Of a stretch of DNA of 64,000 bases, positions 28,258 through 40,123 are shown piece by piece (within the stretch, counting starts at the first letter, position 1; each line of letters opens with the position of its first letter). The notes beneath the pieces are model-generated. The model was given only the letters and a program-made list of their open reading frames with translations, searched no databases and had not been told where the DNA came from. Source of the DNA: Hyphomonas sp. (GTDB taxonomy: Bacteria > Pseudomonadota > Alphaproteobacteria > Caulobacterales > Hyphomonadaceae); the NCBI GenBank assembly GCA_016124495.1, contig WGNP01000004.1:124001-188000 (forward strand), written 5' to 3'. Made by a program: the position numbers and the translations under genes.

Positions 28258-28330
28258 CGCCCTCCCGCGCCGCCTTGCTTTTCCCCGGATTGACGTTGAC
28301 ACTCCCCGCAACTGATCCGGGGAGGACTGA

Positions 28331-29578
28331 ATGGCTCTTGCGCGCGTTGCCTGTGCGATTCCATTGGTGCTGGTCTTTGCCGCCTGCACGCCGAAAACGA
28401 CGTCGGCCCCGGCTTCAGACCCTGCCGCGCCTGCGCCCCTGTCTGCCGAAGGCGATTTCGGCGCAACGCTTCAGGGCGCGCTGATCAATGCCAGGCCCGG
28501 CGACACGGTCATCATGCCGGCAGGCACCTTCGCGCTGGCCGATTCCCTGTCGCTGGATGTGGACGGCGTTACGTTGCGCGGCGCGGGGCAGGGCGTCACT
28601 GTGCTGGACTTCGCCCAGCAGTCGGGCGCCGGCGAAGGCCTGCTGGTCACATCCGATGATGTAACCCTGATGGATTTCACCGTGCGCGACACCAAGGGCG
28701 ACGGCATCAAGTCCAAGGGCGCCGACCGGATCACCTACAAGCAGCTGACCGTCGAATGGAGCGGCGAGCCTGACGAGACCAACGGCGCCTACGGCGTCTA
28801 TCCGGTCGAATCGAAGGACGTGCTGGTCGAGAACGTCACCGTCCGCGGCGCCTCGGACGCCGGCATCTATGTCGGCCAGTCCTCCAACATCATCGTGCGA
28901 AACTCGGTCGTCGAGTTCAACGTTGCCGGAATCGAGATCGAGAACTCGACCGGGGCAGACGTCTACGGAAACATTGCCCGCAATAATACCGGCGCCATCC
29001 TTGTGTTCGACCTGCCGGACCTGCCGGTCACCGGCGGCAACGCAACCCGCATCTATGCCAACCAGATCTTCGCCAACAATACCCGCAATTTCGCGCCCGC
29101 AGGCAATATCGTGGCCGGTGTGCCTTCCGGTACCGGCGTCATCATAATGGCGAACCGCAACGTTCATGTGTTTGACAACGCCTTCGAGAATAACCGTTCC
29201 GCCCACGTCCTGATCACCGCCTATTCGCTGCCCTTCACTGATGCCGCCTACAATCCGCTGCCGCGCGATGTTGTGATCCGCAACAACACCTATTCCGGCG
29301 GCGGCGATGATCCGCAGGGCATCCTCACCCCGCTTGCCGAAGCGCTCGGCGGCACGTTACCGCCCATCGTCTGGGACGGCGTCTCCACCTGGCCTGGTGC
29401 CACCGAAGCGCAGACAGTGAACCTCACCATCGCCGAGGCGCCGGAAGTGGGCTTCCTGAATTTTGGCATTCCGTCCTATCCGCTGGATCCGGCCTCGCTG
29501 GCGCCGTCGCCGGACCGCCCGGCCAGCTCGCCGCCGGCCGAGCCAGCCGCTATCGTGCTGGCGCATGTCAGGGAATAG
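28331..29578 (+). CDS. Parallel beta-helix repeat lipoprotein (TIGR03805-like)
   Basis: 415-residue lipoprotein (signal MALARVACAIPLVLVFAACT, lipobox FAAC). The body is a right-handed parallel beta-helix with repeated short strands: GDTVIMPAGTFALADSLSLD, VTLRGAGQGVTVLDF, GITYVGQ-type turns, and NRNVHVFDNAFENNRSAHVLI. No pectate lyase catalytic triad is recognised. GGGGAGGA precedes the ATG. It is paired, with a 4-nt gap, with a dihaem cytochrome gene, an arrangement of two named families first noted together in Hyphomonas and Shewanella. Probably periplasmic surface of the outer or inner membrane; substrate unknown. Confidence 0.83.
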   Translation: MALARVACAIPLVLVFAACTPKTTSAPASDPAAPAPLSAEGDFGATLQGALINARPGDTVIMPAGTFALADSLSLDVDGVTLRGAGQGVTVLDFAQQSGAGEGLLVTSDDVTLMDFTVRDTKGDGIKSKGADRITYKQLTVEWSGEPDETNGAYGVYPVESKDVLVENVTVRGASDAGIYVGQSSNIIVRNSVVEFNVAGIEIENSTGADVYGNIARNNTGAILVFDLPDLPVTGGNATRIYANQIFANNTRNFAPAGNIVAGVPSGTGVIIMANRNVHVFDNAFENNRSAHVLITAYSLPFTDAAYNPLPRDVVIRNNTYSGGGDDPQGILTPLAEALGGTLPPIVWDGVSTWPGATEAQTVNLTIAEAPEVGFLNFGIPSYPLDPASLAPSPDRPASSPPAEPAAIVLAHVRE

Positions 29579-29581
29579 GCC

Positions 29582-30619
29582 TTGCGTGCCGCTGTTCTCC
29601 TGCTCGCCGCTCTGCTCGCTGGGCTGGTGTCCGCCTGCGGGCTCACCAAAGGCGGTGGCCCCGACATGGGCGTCATCCTGGCGGAGGCGCCGGCTGAAAA
29701 ATTATCCGCTTACGGATTGTTCTCGGATATCGCCGCTGCCGCTCCGGCTGCCGGCGTTGTCCCCTATGACCTGGTCAATGCGCTCTTCTCCGACCATGCC
29801 GCAAAGCACCGCCTCGTTTTCGTACCCGGCGGAGAGAGGGCGGTGTACTATGACAATGAAGCCTTCGCCTTTCCGGTCGGCACGGTGCTCGTCAAGACGT
29901 TTGCCTTCGCGCCGGACATGCGCACACCGGATGAGGGCGCCTACCGGGTCGAAACCCGCCTGCTGATCCACAAGGCTGCTGGCTGGGCGGCGTATCCTTA
30001 CGTCTGGAACAAAGATGGCACCGAGGCGGTTTATACACCGATTGGCGGCAAACGGACGATCGAGACCATCACGCCGGCAGGTGCTCCGCTCACGATCAAT
30101 TATGCCGTGCCCAACCAGAATCAGTGCAAAATGTGCCATCAGGCCGGAGACGTAATTTCGCCCATCGGCCCTAAGGCGCGCAATCTCAATCACCAAGGCC
30201 AGCTTGAAGACTGGGTCGCTAAAGGCATGCTGGACCGGTTGCCGTCGTCTGCGCCGGCGGCGGCGGCGGTCTATGATCTATCGCTGCCCCTCGAGGCCCG
30301 GGCCCGCGCCTGGCTCGACATCAACTGCGCCCATTGCCACAAGCCGGATGGCTCGGCGTCGAATTCCGGGCTCGTGCTCTCGGCCACCGAGACCGACCCC
30401 GTGAAAACCGGGATCGGCAAATACCCCGTTGCCGCTGGTCGGGGGGCTGGGACGCTGTTCCAGGTCATCGTGCCCGGAGCCCCGGACCGCTCGATCATCG
30501 CCTACCGCATGGCTTCCACCGAACCCGGCGTCGCTATGCCCGAACTCGGCCGCAGTGTTCCGGACCCGGAAGGTCTGGCGCTGGTGCGCGACTGGATCGC
30601 GGCGATGGAGCCGCGTTGA
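29582..30619 (+). CDS. Dihaem c-type cytochrome lipoprotein (HNE_0200/SO2930 family)
   Basis: 345 residues with a lipobox (LAGLVSAC) after a TTG start at 29582, preceded by CAGGGAA. Two haem c sites are present: CKMCH (QNQCKMCHQAGD, near residue 182) and CAHCH (INCAHCHKPDGS, near 250). The family (TIGR03806-type) is found next to the beta-helix family encoded just upstream. It is presumably a periplasmic electron-transfer or oxidase partner, but the redox partner is not known. An alternative ATG start exists downstream, though it would lose the lipoprotein signal. Confidence 0.85.
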   Translation: MRAAVLLLAALLAGLVSACGLTKGGGPDMGVILAEAPAEKLSAYGLFSDIAAAAPAAGVVPYDLVNALFSDHAAKHRLVFVPGGERAVYYDNEAFAFPVGTVLVKTFAFAPDMRTPDEGAYRVETRLLIHKAAGWAAYPYVWNKDGTEAVYTPIGGKRTIETITPAGAPLTINYAVPNQNQCKMCHQAGDVISPIGPKARNLNHQGQLEDWVAKGMLDRLPSSAPAAAAVYDLSLPLEARARAWLDINCAHCHKPDGSASNSGLVLSATETDPVKTGIGKYPVAAGRGAGTLFQVIVPGAPDRSIIAYRMASTEPGVAMPELGRSVPDPEGLALVRDWIAAMEPR

Positions 30620-31116
30620 GGCTTGCCGGCCCCGGCCAGGTGCTCCTGCCTATCCGAACACGCCTGCCTGGCCCGGAGATTTCCCGCAGGAAACACCTCT
30701 ACCCGCTCGGCGCCTTCCTGCTCGCAGCGTGCGCAACGCCCGTGGCGGCTGCAAGTCCTGCCGCTGAAGTCGCCGCGCCTGTCCTCGCCGCCAGCGGTCT
30801 CGGCGCCACCCGGGCCGTCACGATGTACTGGCCGCCGACCGTGACGCCAAGTTCCACTGTCATGGCGCTGAGCTGCGCCCCGGACAAAAAGGTCATGAGC
30901 TCCTTCCACCCGCCGGACTTTCCGGAAGGGGAGTATTCCCTGCGCGGCGACACGATTGCTTTCGCCGCCGTCACAGCCGGCGGCGAGGCGCTCTTTAGCC
31001 ATTCCGGACGCTTCTTGGAGGGGCGGATCGCAGGTCAGACCTTGTCGCACGGACGTGATTTCCTCATGATCTGGGTCGCCACACGGCGCGCGCAGGAAGT
31101 CCCGCCCGCGCCCTGA
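30616..31116 (+). CDS. Putative lipoprotein, unknown function
   Basis: Up to 166 residues. The region LYPLGAFLLAACATPVAAAS (preceded by RRKH) reads as a lipoprotein signal, followed by a small beta-rich domain (VTMYWPPTVTPSSTVMALSC, then SFHPPDFPEGEYSLRGDTIA). The start is uncertain. A TTG at 30616, overlapping the cytochrome stop, fits the coupled arrangement, whereas later GTG starts are possible. No family recognised. Its position after the beta-helix and cytochrome pair suggests it belongs to the same set. Confidence 0.55.
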   Translation: MRLAGPGQVLLPIRTRLPGPEISRRKHLYPLGAFLLAACATPVAAASPAAEVAAPVLAASGLGATRAVTMYWPPTVTPSSTVMALSCAPDKKVMSSFHPPDFPEGEYSLRGDTIAFAAVTAGGEALFSHSGRFLEGRIAGQTLSHGRDFLMIWVATRRAQEVPPAP

Positions 31117-31130
31117 CAGGAGGCCAAGGC

Positions 31131-31595
31131 ATGACCCCTCGTATCCTTGTCGACGCGGATGCCTGCCCGGTGAAAGACGAAATCTACAAGGTCGCCCTGC
31201 GCCATGGCGTGGAAGCTGTCATCGTCGCCAATTCGTATATCCGGATTCCGGAACATCCGCTGTTTTCGCGCAAGATTGTCAGCGACGGCTTCGACGCCGC
31301 CGATGACTGGATTGCCGAACAGGCGACACATGCCTGTGTCATTGTCACCGCCGATATTCCCCTCGCGGACCGTTGCCTGAAGGCCGGCGCGAAAGTCCTC
31401 AGCCATGCCGGCAAGCCGTTCACCCCGGACTCGATTGGCGCCGCGCTCGCCACCCGGGCCATCATGGCGGACCTGCGCGTCGGGGTCGCCGGCATCGGTG
31501 CCAGCGGCCCGGCGCCTTTCTCCAAGGCCGACCGTTCGCGGTTTCTCTCGGCGCTGGATACGGCCCTCGTCGCGGTCCGGAAGGCGACAGGGTAG
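31131..31595 (+). CDS. YaiI/YqxD family (UPF0178) protein
   Basis: 154-residue PIN-like or NYN-like protein, with the family motif DADACPVKDEIYKVA near the N-terminus, then NSYIRIPEHP, VTADIPLADRCLKAGA and the signature HAGKPFTPDSIGAALATRAIM. It is likely to be a nuclease-like protein, but the function is not proven. 15 nt separate it from the lipoprotein gene; RNase D follows. Confidence 0.9.
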   Translation: MTPRILVDADACPVKDEIYKVALRHGVEAVIVANSYIRIPEHPLFSRKIVSDGFDAADDWIAEQATHACVIVTADIPLADRCLKAGAKVLSHAGKPFTPDSIGAALATRAIMADLRVGVAGIGASGPAPFSKADRSRFLSALDTALVAVRKATG

Positions 31596-31642
31596 GGCGC
31601 CCGCACACTTGCCCTTAACGGGCACCATGGTATGGGCCGCAG

Positions 31643-32257
31643 ATGAGCCAGATCACGCTTCACAAGGGGGATCTCCCCAAAGGCATCAGTTTCGGCCCGG
31701 TCGTCGCCGTCGATACCGAGGCGATGGGCCTCAATCCGAACCGGGATTACCTGACGCTGGTACAGCTGTCTTCCGGCGATGGCACTGCGCATCTCGTACA
31801 GCTGGCGCGGGACTTCGACTGCCCGAACCTTAAGGCGCTGATGACTGATCCGAAGGTCGTGAAGCTGTTCCACTTTGCGCGTTTCGACATCGCGATGATG
31901 CGCAAGTGGATGGGCATCACGGTCTCGCCGATCTGGTGCACCAAGATCGCCTCGCGCCTCGCCCGCACCTATACGGACCGGCACGGTCTCAAGGACGTTG
32001 CCCGTGAGATTGCCGGCATCGACATGTCCAAGGCCCAGCAAAGCTCCGACTGGGGCGCCCCTGCGCTGACCGATGCGCAGATCCAGTATGCTGCCTCTGA
32101 TGTGCTATACCTGCACCAGATCAAGGCAGGCCTTGAAGAAATGCTGATGCGCGAAGGCCGGATGGCAATGGCCGAAGCCTGTTTCGGCTTCCTGCCGGTG
32201 CGCGCCGAGCTCGACCTCGCGGGCTGGGGCGAGGAAGACATTTTCGCGCATTCCTGA
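31643..32257 (+). CDS. rnd: Ribonuclease D-type 3'-5' exonuclease
   Basis: 204-residue DEDDy exonuclease. Exo I is VAVDTEAMGLNPNRD (Asp/Glu metal ligands), Exo II FHFARFDIAMMRKW and Exo III YAASDVLYLHQI (Tyr and Asp). The HRDC domain of full-length RNase D is absent, as in many short alphaproteobacterial homologues that trim tRNA 3' ends. The ATG at 31643 follows a short leader. It stands immediately before the LPS export genes. Confidence 0.9.
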   Translation: MSQITLHKGDLPKGISFGPVVAVDTEAMGLNPNRDYLTLVQLSSGDGTAHLVQLARDFDCPNLKALMTDPKVVKLFHFARFDIAMMRKWMGITVSPIWCTKIASRLARTYTDRHGLKDVAREIAGIDMSKAQQSSDWGAPALTDAQIQYAASDVLYLHQIKAGLEEMLMREGRMAMAEACFGFLPVRAELDLAGWGEEDIFAHS

Positions 32258-32342
32258 TCGCCTGCGGCCCGCGCTTTCACTCAGGCCCCATCGCGGTTAA
32301 GCATATCGCCTGAAACTATCGCAGGATCAGGCCGCCCCCATC

Positions 32343-33017
32343 ATGGACGCCAGCCTTCATCACGACCCCGCCACGCTCTGGGCCCCGCGGCGCCAGCTGA
32401 CGCTGGCACAGGCACGCAAGCGGTCCGAGCGGGTCGGCTACCTGCGCTACGCCTTCGTTGGAGCAGCGGCCGTCTCGATCGGCCTGTTCCTCGGCTTCGT
32501 CTTCCGCAGCGCCCTCAGCCAGGATGCCCGCCCGCCGGTCGTGCGCGATGACGACGCCGTCACCATGATCAACCCGCGCTTCACGGGCCGCGATTCGGCC
32601 GGCCAGGTGTTCACGATCACCGCCGATTCGGCCCAGCGCCGGCGCGCTGAGAACGGCGTCGTCGACCTCATCAACCCGATCATGCGCGACGGCACCGGCG
32701 CCGAACTGAAGGCTCCGACCGGGTATTACGACCGCGAGAAGGGCGTTCTGGAACTCTACGAAGCGGTCAACATCACCGACAGCGGCGGCTATTCCTTCAT
32801 CAGCCGCGGCGCCCGGATGGTGCTCGGCGAACAGAGGGTGGAGGGGCTTTCGCCTCTCGAAGGCAAGGGGCCCCTTGGCGATATCCGGGCAGACTCGTAT
32901 GAAATTCTCGACGGCGGCAACCGGATTGTCTTTGAAGGCAATGTGCGCACCGTGATCTATCCTCAACCGGCCGAAGAGCCCGCAACGTCTGAAAGTGAGC
33001 AAGATGGCACTCCGTAA
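32343..33017 (+). CDS. lptC: LPS export protein LptC
   Basis: 224-residue inner-membrane-anchored LptC, which bridges the LptBFG pump and LptA in the periplasm. A single N-terminal membrane helix (YAFVGAAAVSIGLFLGFVF) follows a cytoplasmic tail of about 35 residues. The OstA-like beta-jellyroll shows NPRFTGRDSAGQVFTITADS and the repeated strand patterns. The next gene, lptA, overlaps its end. Order lptC-lptA-lptB-rpoN is standard. Confidence 0.9.
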   Translation: MDASLHHDPATLWAPRRQLTLAQARKRSERVGYLRYAFVGAAAVSIGLFLGFVFRSALSQDARPPVVRDDDAVTMINPRFTGRDSAGQVFTITADSAQRRRAENGVVDLINPIMRDGTGAELKAPTGYYDREKGVLELYEAVNITDSGGYSFISRGARMVLGEQRVEGLSPLEGKGPLGDIRADSYEILDGGNRIVFEGNVRTVIYPQPAEEPATSESEQDGTP

Positions 33018-33525
33018 AGCCGCCGGCGCAGCCCTTTGCCTTGCCCTTCTGGGCGCGCCCGCAGTTGCCCAGATCTCTTCCGAGGGGGGCCCGATCTACA
33101 TCAACTCGGCGCGTACCGAGAGCCTGGAAAACGAGCGTAAGGTCATTCTCGGCGGCAATGTCGACATCCAGCAGGGCACCGCGCGCCTGCGGGCTGACAC
33201 GGTCACCATCCGCTTTGCCGGCACGCCGGGCGGCGGCGGCACCAGCATCGTTGGCGGGTTCGGCCAGGTCGAGACCATCATTGCCGAGGGCAATGTTTAC
33301 TATGTGACGCCCGAGCTGAAAGCCAAAGGTGACCGCGGCGTTTACGAACTCGCCACCGACACAATCACCATCACCGGCAAGGTTGCCCTGATGCGTGAGC
33401 GCGACGTGGCCGAGGGCGAAACCCTGCGGATGGAGGTGAAAAACCGCCGCACGACGCTCGAAGGCGGGGCCGGACGCACGCGTATGGTGATCGATCCGTC
33501 AAGCCAGCCCGGCCAGAACCAGTGA
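32995..33525 (+). CDS. lptA: LPS export periplasmic protein LptA
   Basis: 176-residue periplasmic protein that forms the bridge carrying LPS to the outer membrane. Signal peptide MSKMALRKAAGAALCLALLG-AP ends near AVAQ; the core is an OstA domain (NERKVILGGNVDIQQGTARL, FGQVETIIAEGNVYYVT). A GTG at 32995 is the start used; the ATG at 33004 is equally plausible. It overlaps the end of lptC and precedes lptB by 77 nt. Confidence 0.88.
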   Translation: MSKMALRKAAGAALCLALLGAPAVAQISSEGGPIYINSARTESLENERKVILGGNVDIQQGTARLRADTVTIRFAGTPGGGGTSIVGGFGQVETIIAEGNVYYVTPELKAKGDRGVYELATDTITITGKVALMRERDVAEGETLRMEVKNRRTTLEGGAGRTRMVIDPSSQPGQNQ

Positions 33526-33602
33526 ATTTTACGCGCCAGGTGAAAGCGATCTTAAGCATGGCCGGTTAAAGCTGTGGCAGGCCGGAGAACGGCCGTGGAT
33601 GG

Positions 33603-34349
33603 ATGGAAAACGGGATGAGCGTAGCGGCCGAAGGCCTGGTAGTCAGCAATCTTGCCAAATCTTTTGGCAATCGCCAGGTCGTCCGCGACGTGTCCCTTTC
33701 CCTTGGCCGCGGTGAAGTTGTCGGCCTGCTCGGACCCAACGGGGCCGGCAAGACCACCTGTTTCTACATGATCATGGGGTTGATCGGGGCCGATTCCGGC
33801 GCGATCTCCATCGACGGTGAGGATGTCACCCGATTGCCGATGTATCAGCGCGCCCGTCTCGGCGTCGGATACCTGCCCCAGGAGGCCTCGATTTTCCGGG
33901 GCATGAGTGTGGAAGAAAACGTCATGGCGGTTGCGGAGCTTGTCGAGAAAGACAGCGCCGCCTGCCAGGCCCAGGTCGACAGCCTGCTCAGCGAACTGCA
34001 TGTGGAACACCTGCGCAGGCAGCCGGCGACGTCCCTTTCGGGCGGCGAACGGCGGCGTGTGGAGATTGCACGTGCCCTCGCATCGCGTCCGAGCTTCATG
34101 CTACTGGACGAACCGTTCACCGGCATCGACCCGCTCGCCATTTCCGACATTTCCGACCTCGTCCGCTTTCTCAAGCAGCGCGGCCTCGGCGTTCTGATCA
34201 CAGACCACCAGGTTCGCGAGACGCTGCAGATCGTGGACCGGGCCTATGTGATGTATGATGGCGCCGTCCTCTTTGATGGCACGCCGGAAGACGTGCTCAA
34301 GAATGATGACGTCCGCAGGGTTTATCTGGGTGAGCAGTTCGCCGCTTGA
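33603..34349 (+). CDS. lptB: LPS export ABC transporter ATPase LptB
   Basis: 248-residue ATPase powering LPS extraction with LptFG. Walker A GPNGAGKTT (about 44), signature LSGGERRRVEIARAL (about 144), Walker B FMLLDEPFTGIDP, and the switch His in ITDHQVR. GVGYLPQEASIFRGMSVEEN is the characteristic LptB Q-loop stretch. ATG at 33603, with a second Met four codons on. It lies just upstream of rpoN. Confidence 0.95.
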   Translation: MENGMSVAAEGLVVSNLAKSFGNRQVVRDVSLSLGRGEVVGLLGPNGAGKTTCFYMIMGLIGADSGAISIDGEDVTRLPMYQRARLGVGYLPQEASIFRGMSVEENVMAVAELVEKDSAACQAQVDSLLSELHVEHLRRQPATSLSGGERRRVEIARALASRPSFMLLDEPFTGIDPLAISDISDLVRFLKQRGLGVLITDHQVRETLQIVDRAYVMYDGAVLFDGTPEDVLKNDDVRRVYLGEQFAA

Positions 34350-34367
34350 TTCCAGGGGGCGCGGCCG

Positions 34368-35861
34368 ATGGCCATGAAACATTCACTCGACATGCGCCAG
34401 GGACAATCCCTGGTGATGACGCCGCAACTGCAGCAGGCGATCAAACTCCTTCAGCTTTCGAATCAGGAACTCGCCGAATTCGTTGAGGCCGAGCTCGAAC
34501 GTAACCCGTTGCTGGTGAAGATCGAAGGCGAGGCGACACCGGCGGCGGAAACTGTCGAGGCGCAGCGCAGCGAGGCGCGCGAACAGGGCGACGCGGCCAC
34601 CCAGAGCGAGGCGCGCGACCAGCTCGATGCGCCCGGCGAAGATGTCTACGAGCCCGGCACGGGATCCGACACGGCTATGCCCGCGAACGCGTCTGGCCCG
34701 TCCGCGACGACCGACTGGTCGAGCGCCGGAAGTGGTCAGTCCTCGGAAGATTTTGACTATACCGCGAACCTTTCCAGCGATGTGACGCTGGCCGAACACC
34801 TGCACATGCAGCTCAACTTTGCAGGCCTTTCGAGCGCCGACCGGTTGATTGCCGCGCGGCTGATCGACGAGACGGACGAGACCGGCTACCTGCGTACGCC
34901 GCTTGAGGATATTGCAAAATCGCTCGGCGCCGACATCGCGAATGTAGAGGCCGTGCTCGGCGTCTGCCAGGGCTTTGACCCTACCGGTGTGATGGCGCGC
35001 TCGATTCCCGAATGCCTTGCCCTGCAGCTGCGCGACCGCGGCCGCATGGACCCGGCGATGCAAGCGATGCTCGACAATCTGGCGCTCGTGGCCAAGCACG
35101 ACCTGAAAGCGCTGATGGCTGTGTGCGGCGTCGACAAGGCCGACATCCAGGACATGCTGCTTGAACTGCGCCAGCTGTCGCCGAAACCCGGCGCTGGGTT
35201 TTCGAGCGACACGACCGTGGCGGTCGCGCCGGATGTGTATGTCCGCGAGTTGCCGAACGGCATGTACGCGGTCGAACTCAATTCCGAAACGCTGCCGCGC
35301 GTGCTGATGGACAAGGCTTACTATGCTGAAGTCACCGCGTTGCCCATGCGCGAGAAGGAGAAGCAATTCATCTCCGAATGCGCCGCGTCTGCGGCCTGGC
35401 TCATCAAGTCGCTTGACCAGCGGGCGCGCACGATCCTGAAAGTAGCCAGCGAGATTGTCCGCCAGCAGGACGGCTTCTTTGCACATGGTGTAGCGCATCT
35501 GCGTCCTCTCAATCTCAAGCAGGTGGCCGACGCGATCGAGATGCACGAATCGACCGTCAGCCGCGTGACGTCAAACAAGTACATGGCGACGCCGCGCGGC
35601 CTGTTCGAACTCAAATACTTCTTCTCCGCTTCGATCCCTGCCACCGGCGGCGGCGAGGCGCATTCGGCCGAAGCCGTCCGTCACCGGATCAAGCAGCTGA
35701 TCGAGGACGAGCAGCCCGACGACGTGCTGTCGGACGACCAGATCGTCGAGATCCTGACCGGCTTTGGCATCGACGTCGCCCGCCGCACGGTCGCGAAATA
35801 CCGCGAAAGCCTGCATATTCCTTCGAGCGTGCAACGCCGCCGGATGGGTAAGGCGGGGTAG
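34368..35861 (+). CDS. rpoN: RNA polymerase sigma-54 factor
   Basis: 497-residue sigma-54. Region I (KHSLDMRQGQSLVMTPQLQQ, then AIKLLQLSNQEL) contacts enhancer-binding proteins; a long acidic region II (about 45-140) is typical; the core-binding domain follows; and the RpoN box is present near the C-terminus (ARRTVAKYRESLHIPSSVQR). It lies 18 nt after lptB. The usual hpf and ptsN genes are not found downstream. Confidence 0.95.
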   Translation: MAMKHSLDMRQGQSLVMTPQLQQAIKLLQLSNQELAEFVEAELERNPLLVKIEGEATPAAETVEAQRSEAREQGDAATQSEARDQLDAPGEDVYEPGTGSDTAMPANASGPSATTDWSSAGSGQSSEDFDYTANLSSDVTLAEHLHMQLNFAGLSSADRLIAARLIDETDETGYLRTPLEDIAKSLGADIANVEAVLGVCQGFDPTGVMARSIPECLALQLRDRGRMDPAMQAMLDNLALVAKHDLKALMAVCGVDKADIQDMLLELRQLSPKPGAGFSSDTTVAVAPDVYVRELPNGMYAVELNSETLPRVLMDKAYYAEVTALPMREKEKQFISECAASAAWLIKSLDQRARTILKVASEIVRQQDGFFAHGVAHLRPLNLKQVADAIEMHESTVSRVTSNKYMATPRGLFELKYFFSASIPATGGGEAHSAEAVRHRIKQLIEDEQPDDVLSDDQIVEILTGFGIDVARRTVAKYRESLHIPSSVQRRRMGKAG

Positions 35862-36277
35862 GCGGCCCTCACCTCCCATTGCGGAGCAAAGGCAGGTAAG
35901 AGGCTTTTGTCTGCAACTTTTTGAGGTGGAGTCATGCAGGGCGTATAACTCCGTGCACTCTGGCGTGGCGGAAGGATATCAGGCGTAACTTATAAGCGCT
36001 CGATCTGGCCGGACTTTCTTGAGGGGGCGCGTCTCTTACAGGCGCAAGTGCGGGGGCTAAGCCCGGCGGCCCTCGTCCAGCTGCTTCATCCGTCTGCAAT
36101 CAATGCACACGGGATGTCGAACTTTTCTCATTCATTCTCATTTTTCGCTCAGGGACGCTTCGTTATCCTCCCGTATCGCTGCCGCACACGCATTACCCGG
36201 TGGTCCCCGCGCAGGCGGGGACCGGGCTCGTCAAGAGCCGCGCGAGGTTCCCGCCTGCGCGGGACTGAGCGGACCTG
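35862..36277. other. Intergenic region between rpoN and secA with REP-like palindromes
   Basis: 416 bases without a clear gene. A Shine-Dalgarno-like GAGGTGGAG and ATG (35934) open a frame of only four codons, possibly the start of a lost hpf. The 3' part holds the palindrome pair described separately. Confidence 0.5.
36196..36265. repeat. Pair of REP-like palindromes
   Basis: The first palindrome has stem GGTCCCCGC / GCGGGGACC around GCAG (36202-36223). The second, TCCCGC/GCGGGA around CTGC (36249-36264), is a shorter version in opposite orientation. They lie just after the secA stop codon and are separated by a small inverted repeat (GGGCTCG... GAGCC). Confidence 0.65.
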
Positions 36278-39016
<2,739 letters not shown>

Positions 39017-39202
39017 ATGAAGCAACACCAACCAGTTTACGGGGATATATGCGGGCAATCCTGAACCAGAGCTTACAGGATTTAAGACCGCTATCCCACC
39101 CCGCCTTGTCTGGCTGAAACCACTCGACCAGCACGCGGGGCAGACTTAAGAACGCCGCCAAAGGGTGTCAATGAGGCGCCATCAGTCTGTGAGGGTCCAC
39201 CC

Positions 39203-40123
39203 ATGCGTGCCATGCCTTTGATTTTGCCTGCGCATTTGGCGGTTCTGGCGCTGGCGGCTCTGCTTGCGGCCTGCGGGGAGACCGAGACACCGGCCACCGA
39301 GATTCCAGTGATCGACCAAACGGTCGCAGCCTATGTCAACGGCGAGCCGGTGTTCGAGGGCGATGTCGAGCTGGAAGCAGTGGCGCGCGGGCTGATCAAT
39401 GCCGGGCAGGACTTCAGCGCCGAGGACGAGGAACACCGGATCATCCTCGAGCAGCTGATCGACCAGAAACTGATGGCGCAGGAAGCGGCGCGCCAGCAGC
39501 TGGACCGCGAGCCTTCGGGGCAGCGGCGACTGGAGATGGCGCGTGAGCGCATCCTCGGCAACCTGTTGGTGGAGAGCCTGGTGGCGCAGCAGGTGACGGA
39601 AGAGGCGATCGACAAGATGTACGCCGAGCAGGTGCGCCTTCAGCAGGCGAACGACCAGGTGTCGGTGGCGCATATTCTTGTGGATACGAAGGACGAAGCG
39701 GACGCTCTGTTCCGGCAAATCGAGCAGGGCGAGACGTTCGAGAGCCTGGTGTTCAACAATTCCAAGGACACGCGAACCCGGATGGAGAATGGCGACCTCG
39801 GATACCTCGCGCCGAATGACCTGGCCGAGCCGTTTCCGGTTGTGATTGCCAATACGCCGGAAGGGGAAGTGTCGCCGCCGTTCGAGACGGCCGACGGTTG
39901 GCATATCCTGAAGGTCAAGGACCGCCGGACCGAGCCGCCGAAGACGCGCGAAGAGATGCGGCCCGAGATCGCGGCCTTCCTGACGCTCAACGAGGTGAGC
40001 CGCATCCTGCGCCGCCTGCGCACCGAGGCCACCATCGAGCAGGGCGGCGACGAAATCTATCTACCGTCCACGCAGCCTGCCGCTCCCATTCCCCAAAGCC
40101 CTCCCGGAGATGATGACCTGTGA
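39203..40123 (+). CDS. Peptidyl-prolyl cis-trans isomerase, parvulin type, lipoprotein
   Basis: 306-residue periplasmic folding factor. Lipoprotein signal ending LAALLAACGE; an N-terminal SurA-like helical chaperone region (about 35-160); and a parvulin PPIase domain (VAHILVDTKDEADALFRQIE, then GDLGYLAPNDLAEPF and FETADGWHILKV). The C-terminus is proline-rich. Position between divergent secA and argJ is conserved in related genera. Its stop overlaps the argJ GTG (GTGA), so expression of the two is coupled. Confidence 0.88.
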   Translation: MRAMPLILPAHLAVLALAALLAACGETETPATEIPVIDQTVAAYVNGEPVFEGDVELEAVARGLINAGQDFSAEDEEHRIILEQLIDQKLMAQEAARQQLDREPSGQRRLEMARERILGNLLVESLVAQQVTEEAIDKMYAEQVRLQQANDQVSVAHILVDTKDEADALFRQIEQGETFESLVFNNSKDTRTRMENGDLGYLAPNDLAEPFPVVIANTPEGEVSPPFETADGWHILKVKDRRTEPPKTREEMRPEIAAFLTLNEVSRILRRLRTEATIEQGGDEIYLPSTQPAAPIPQSPPGDDDL

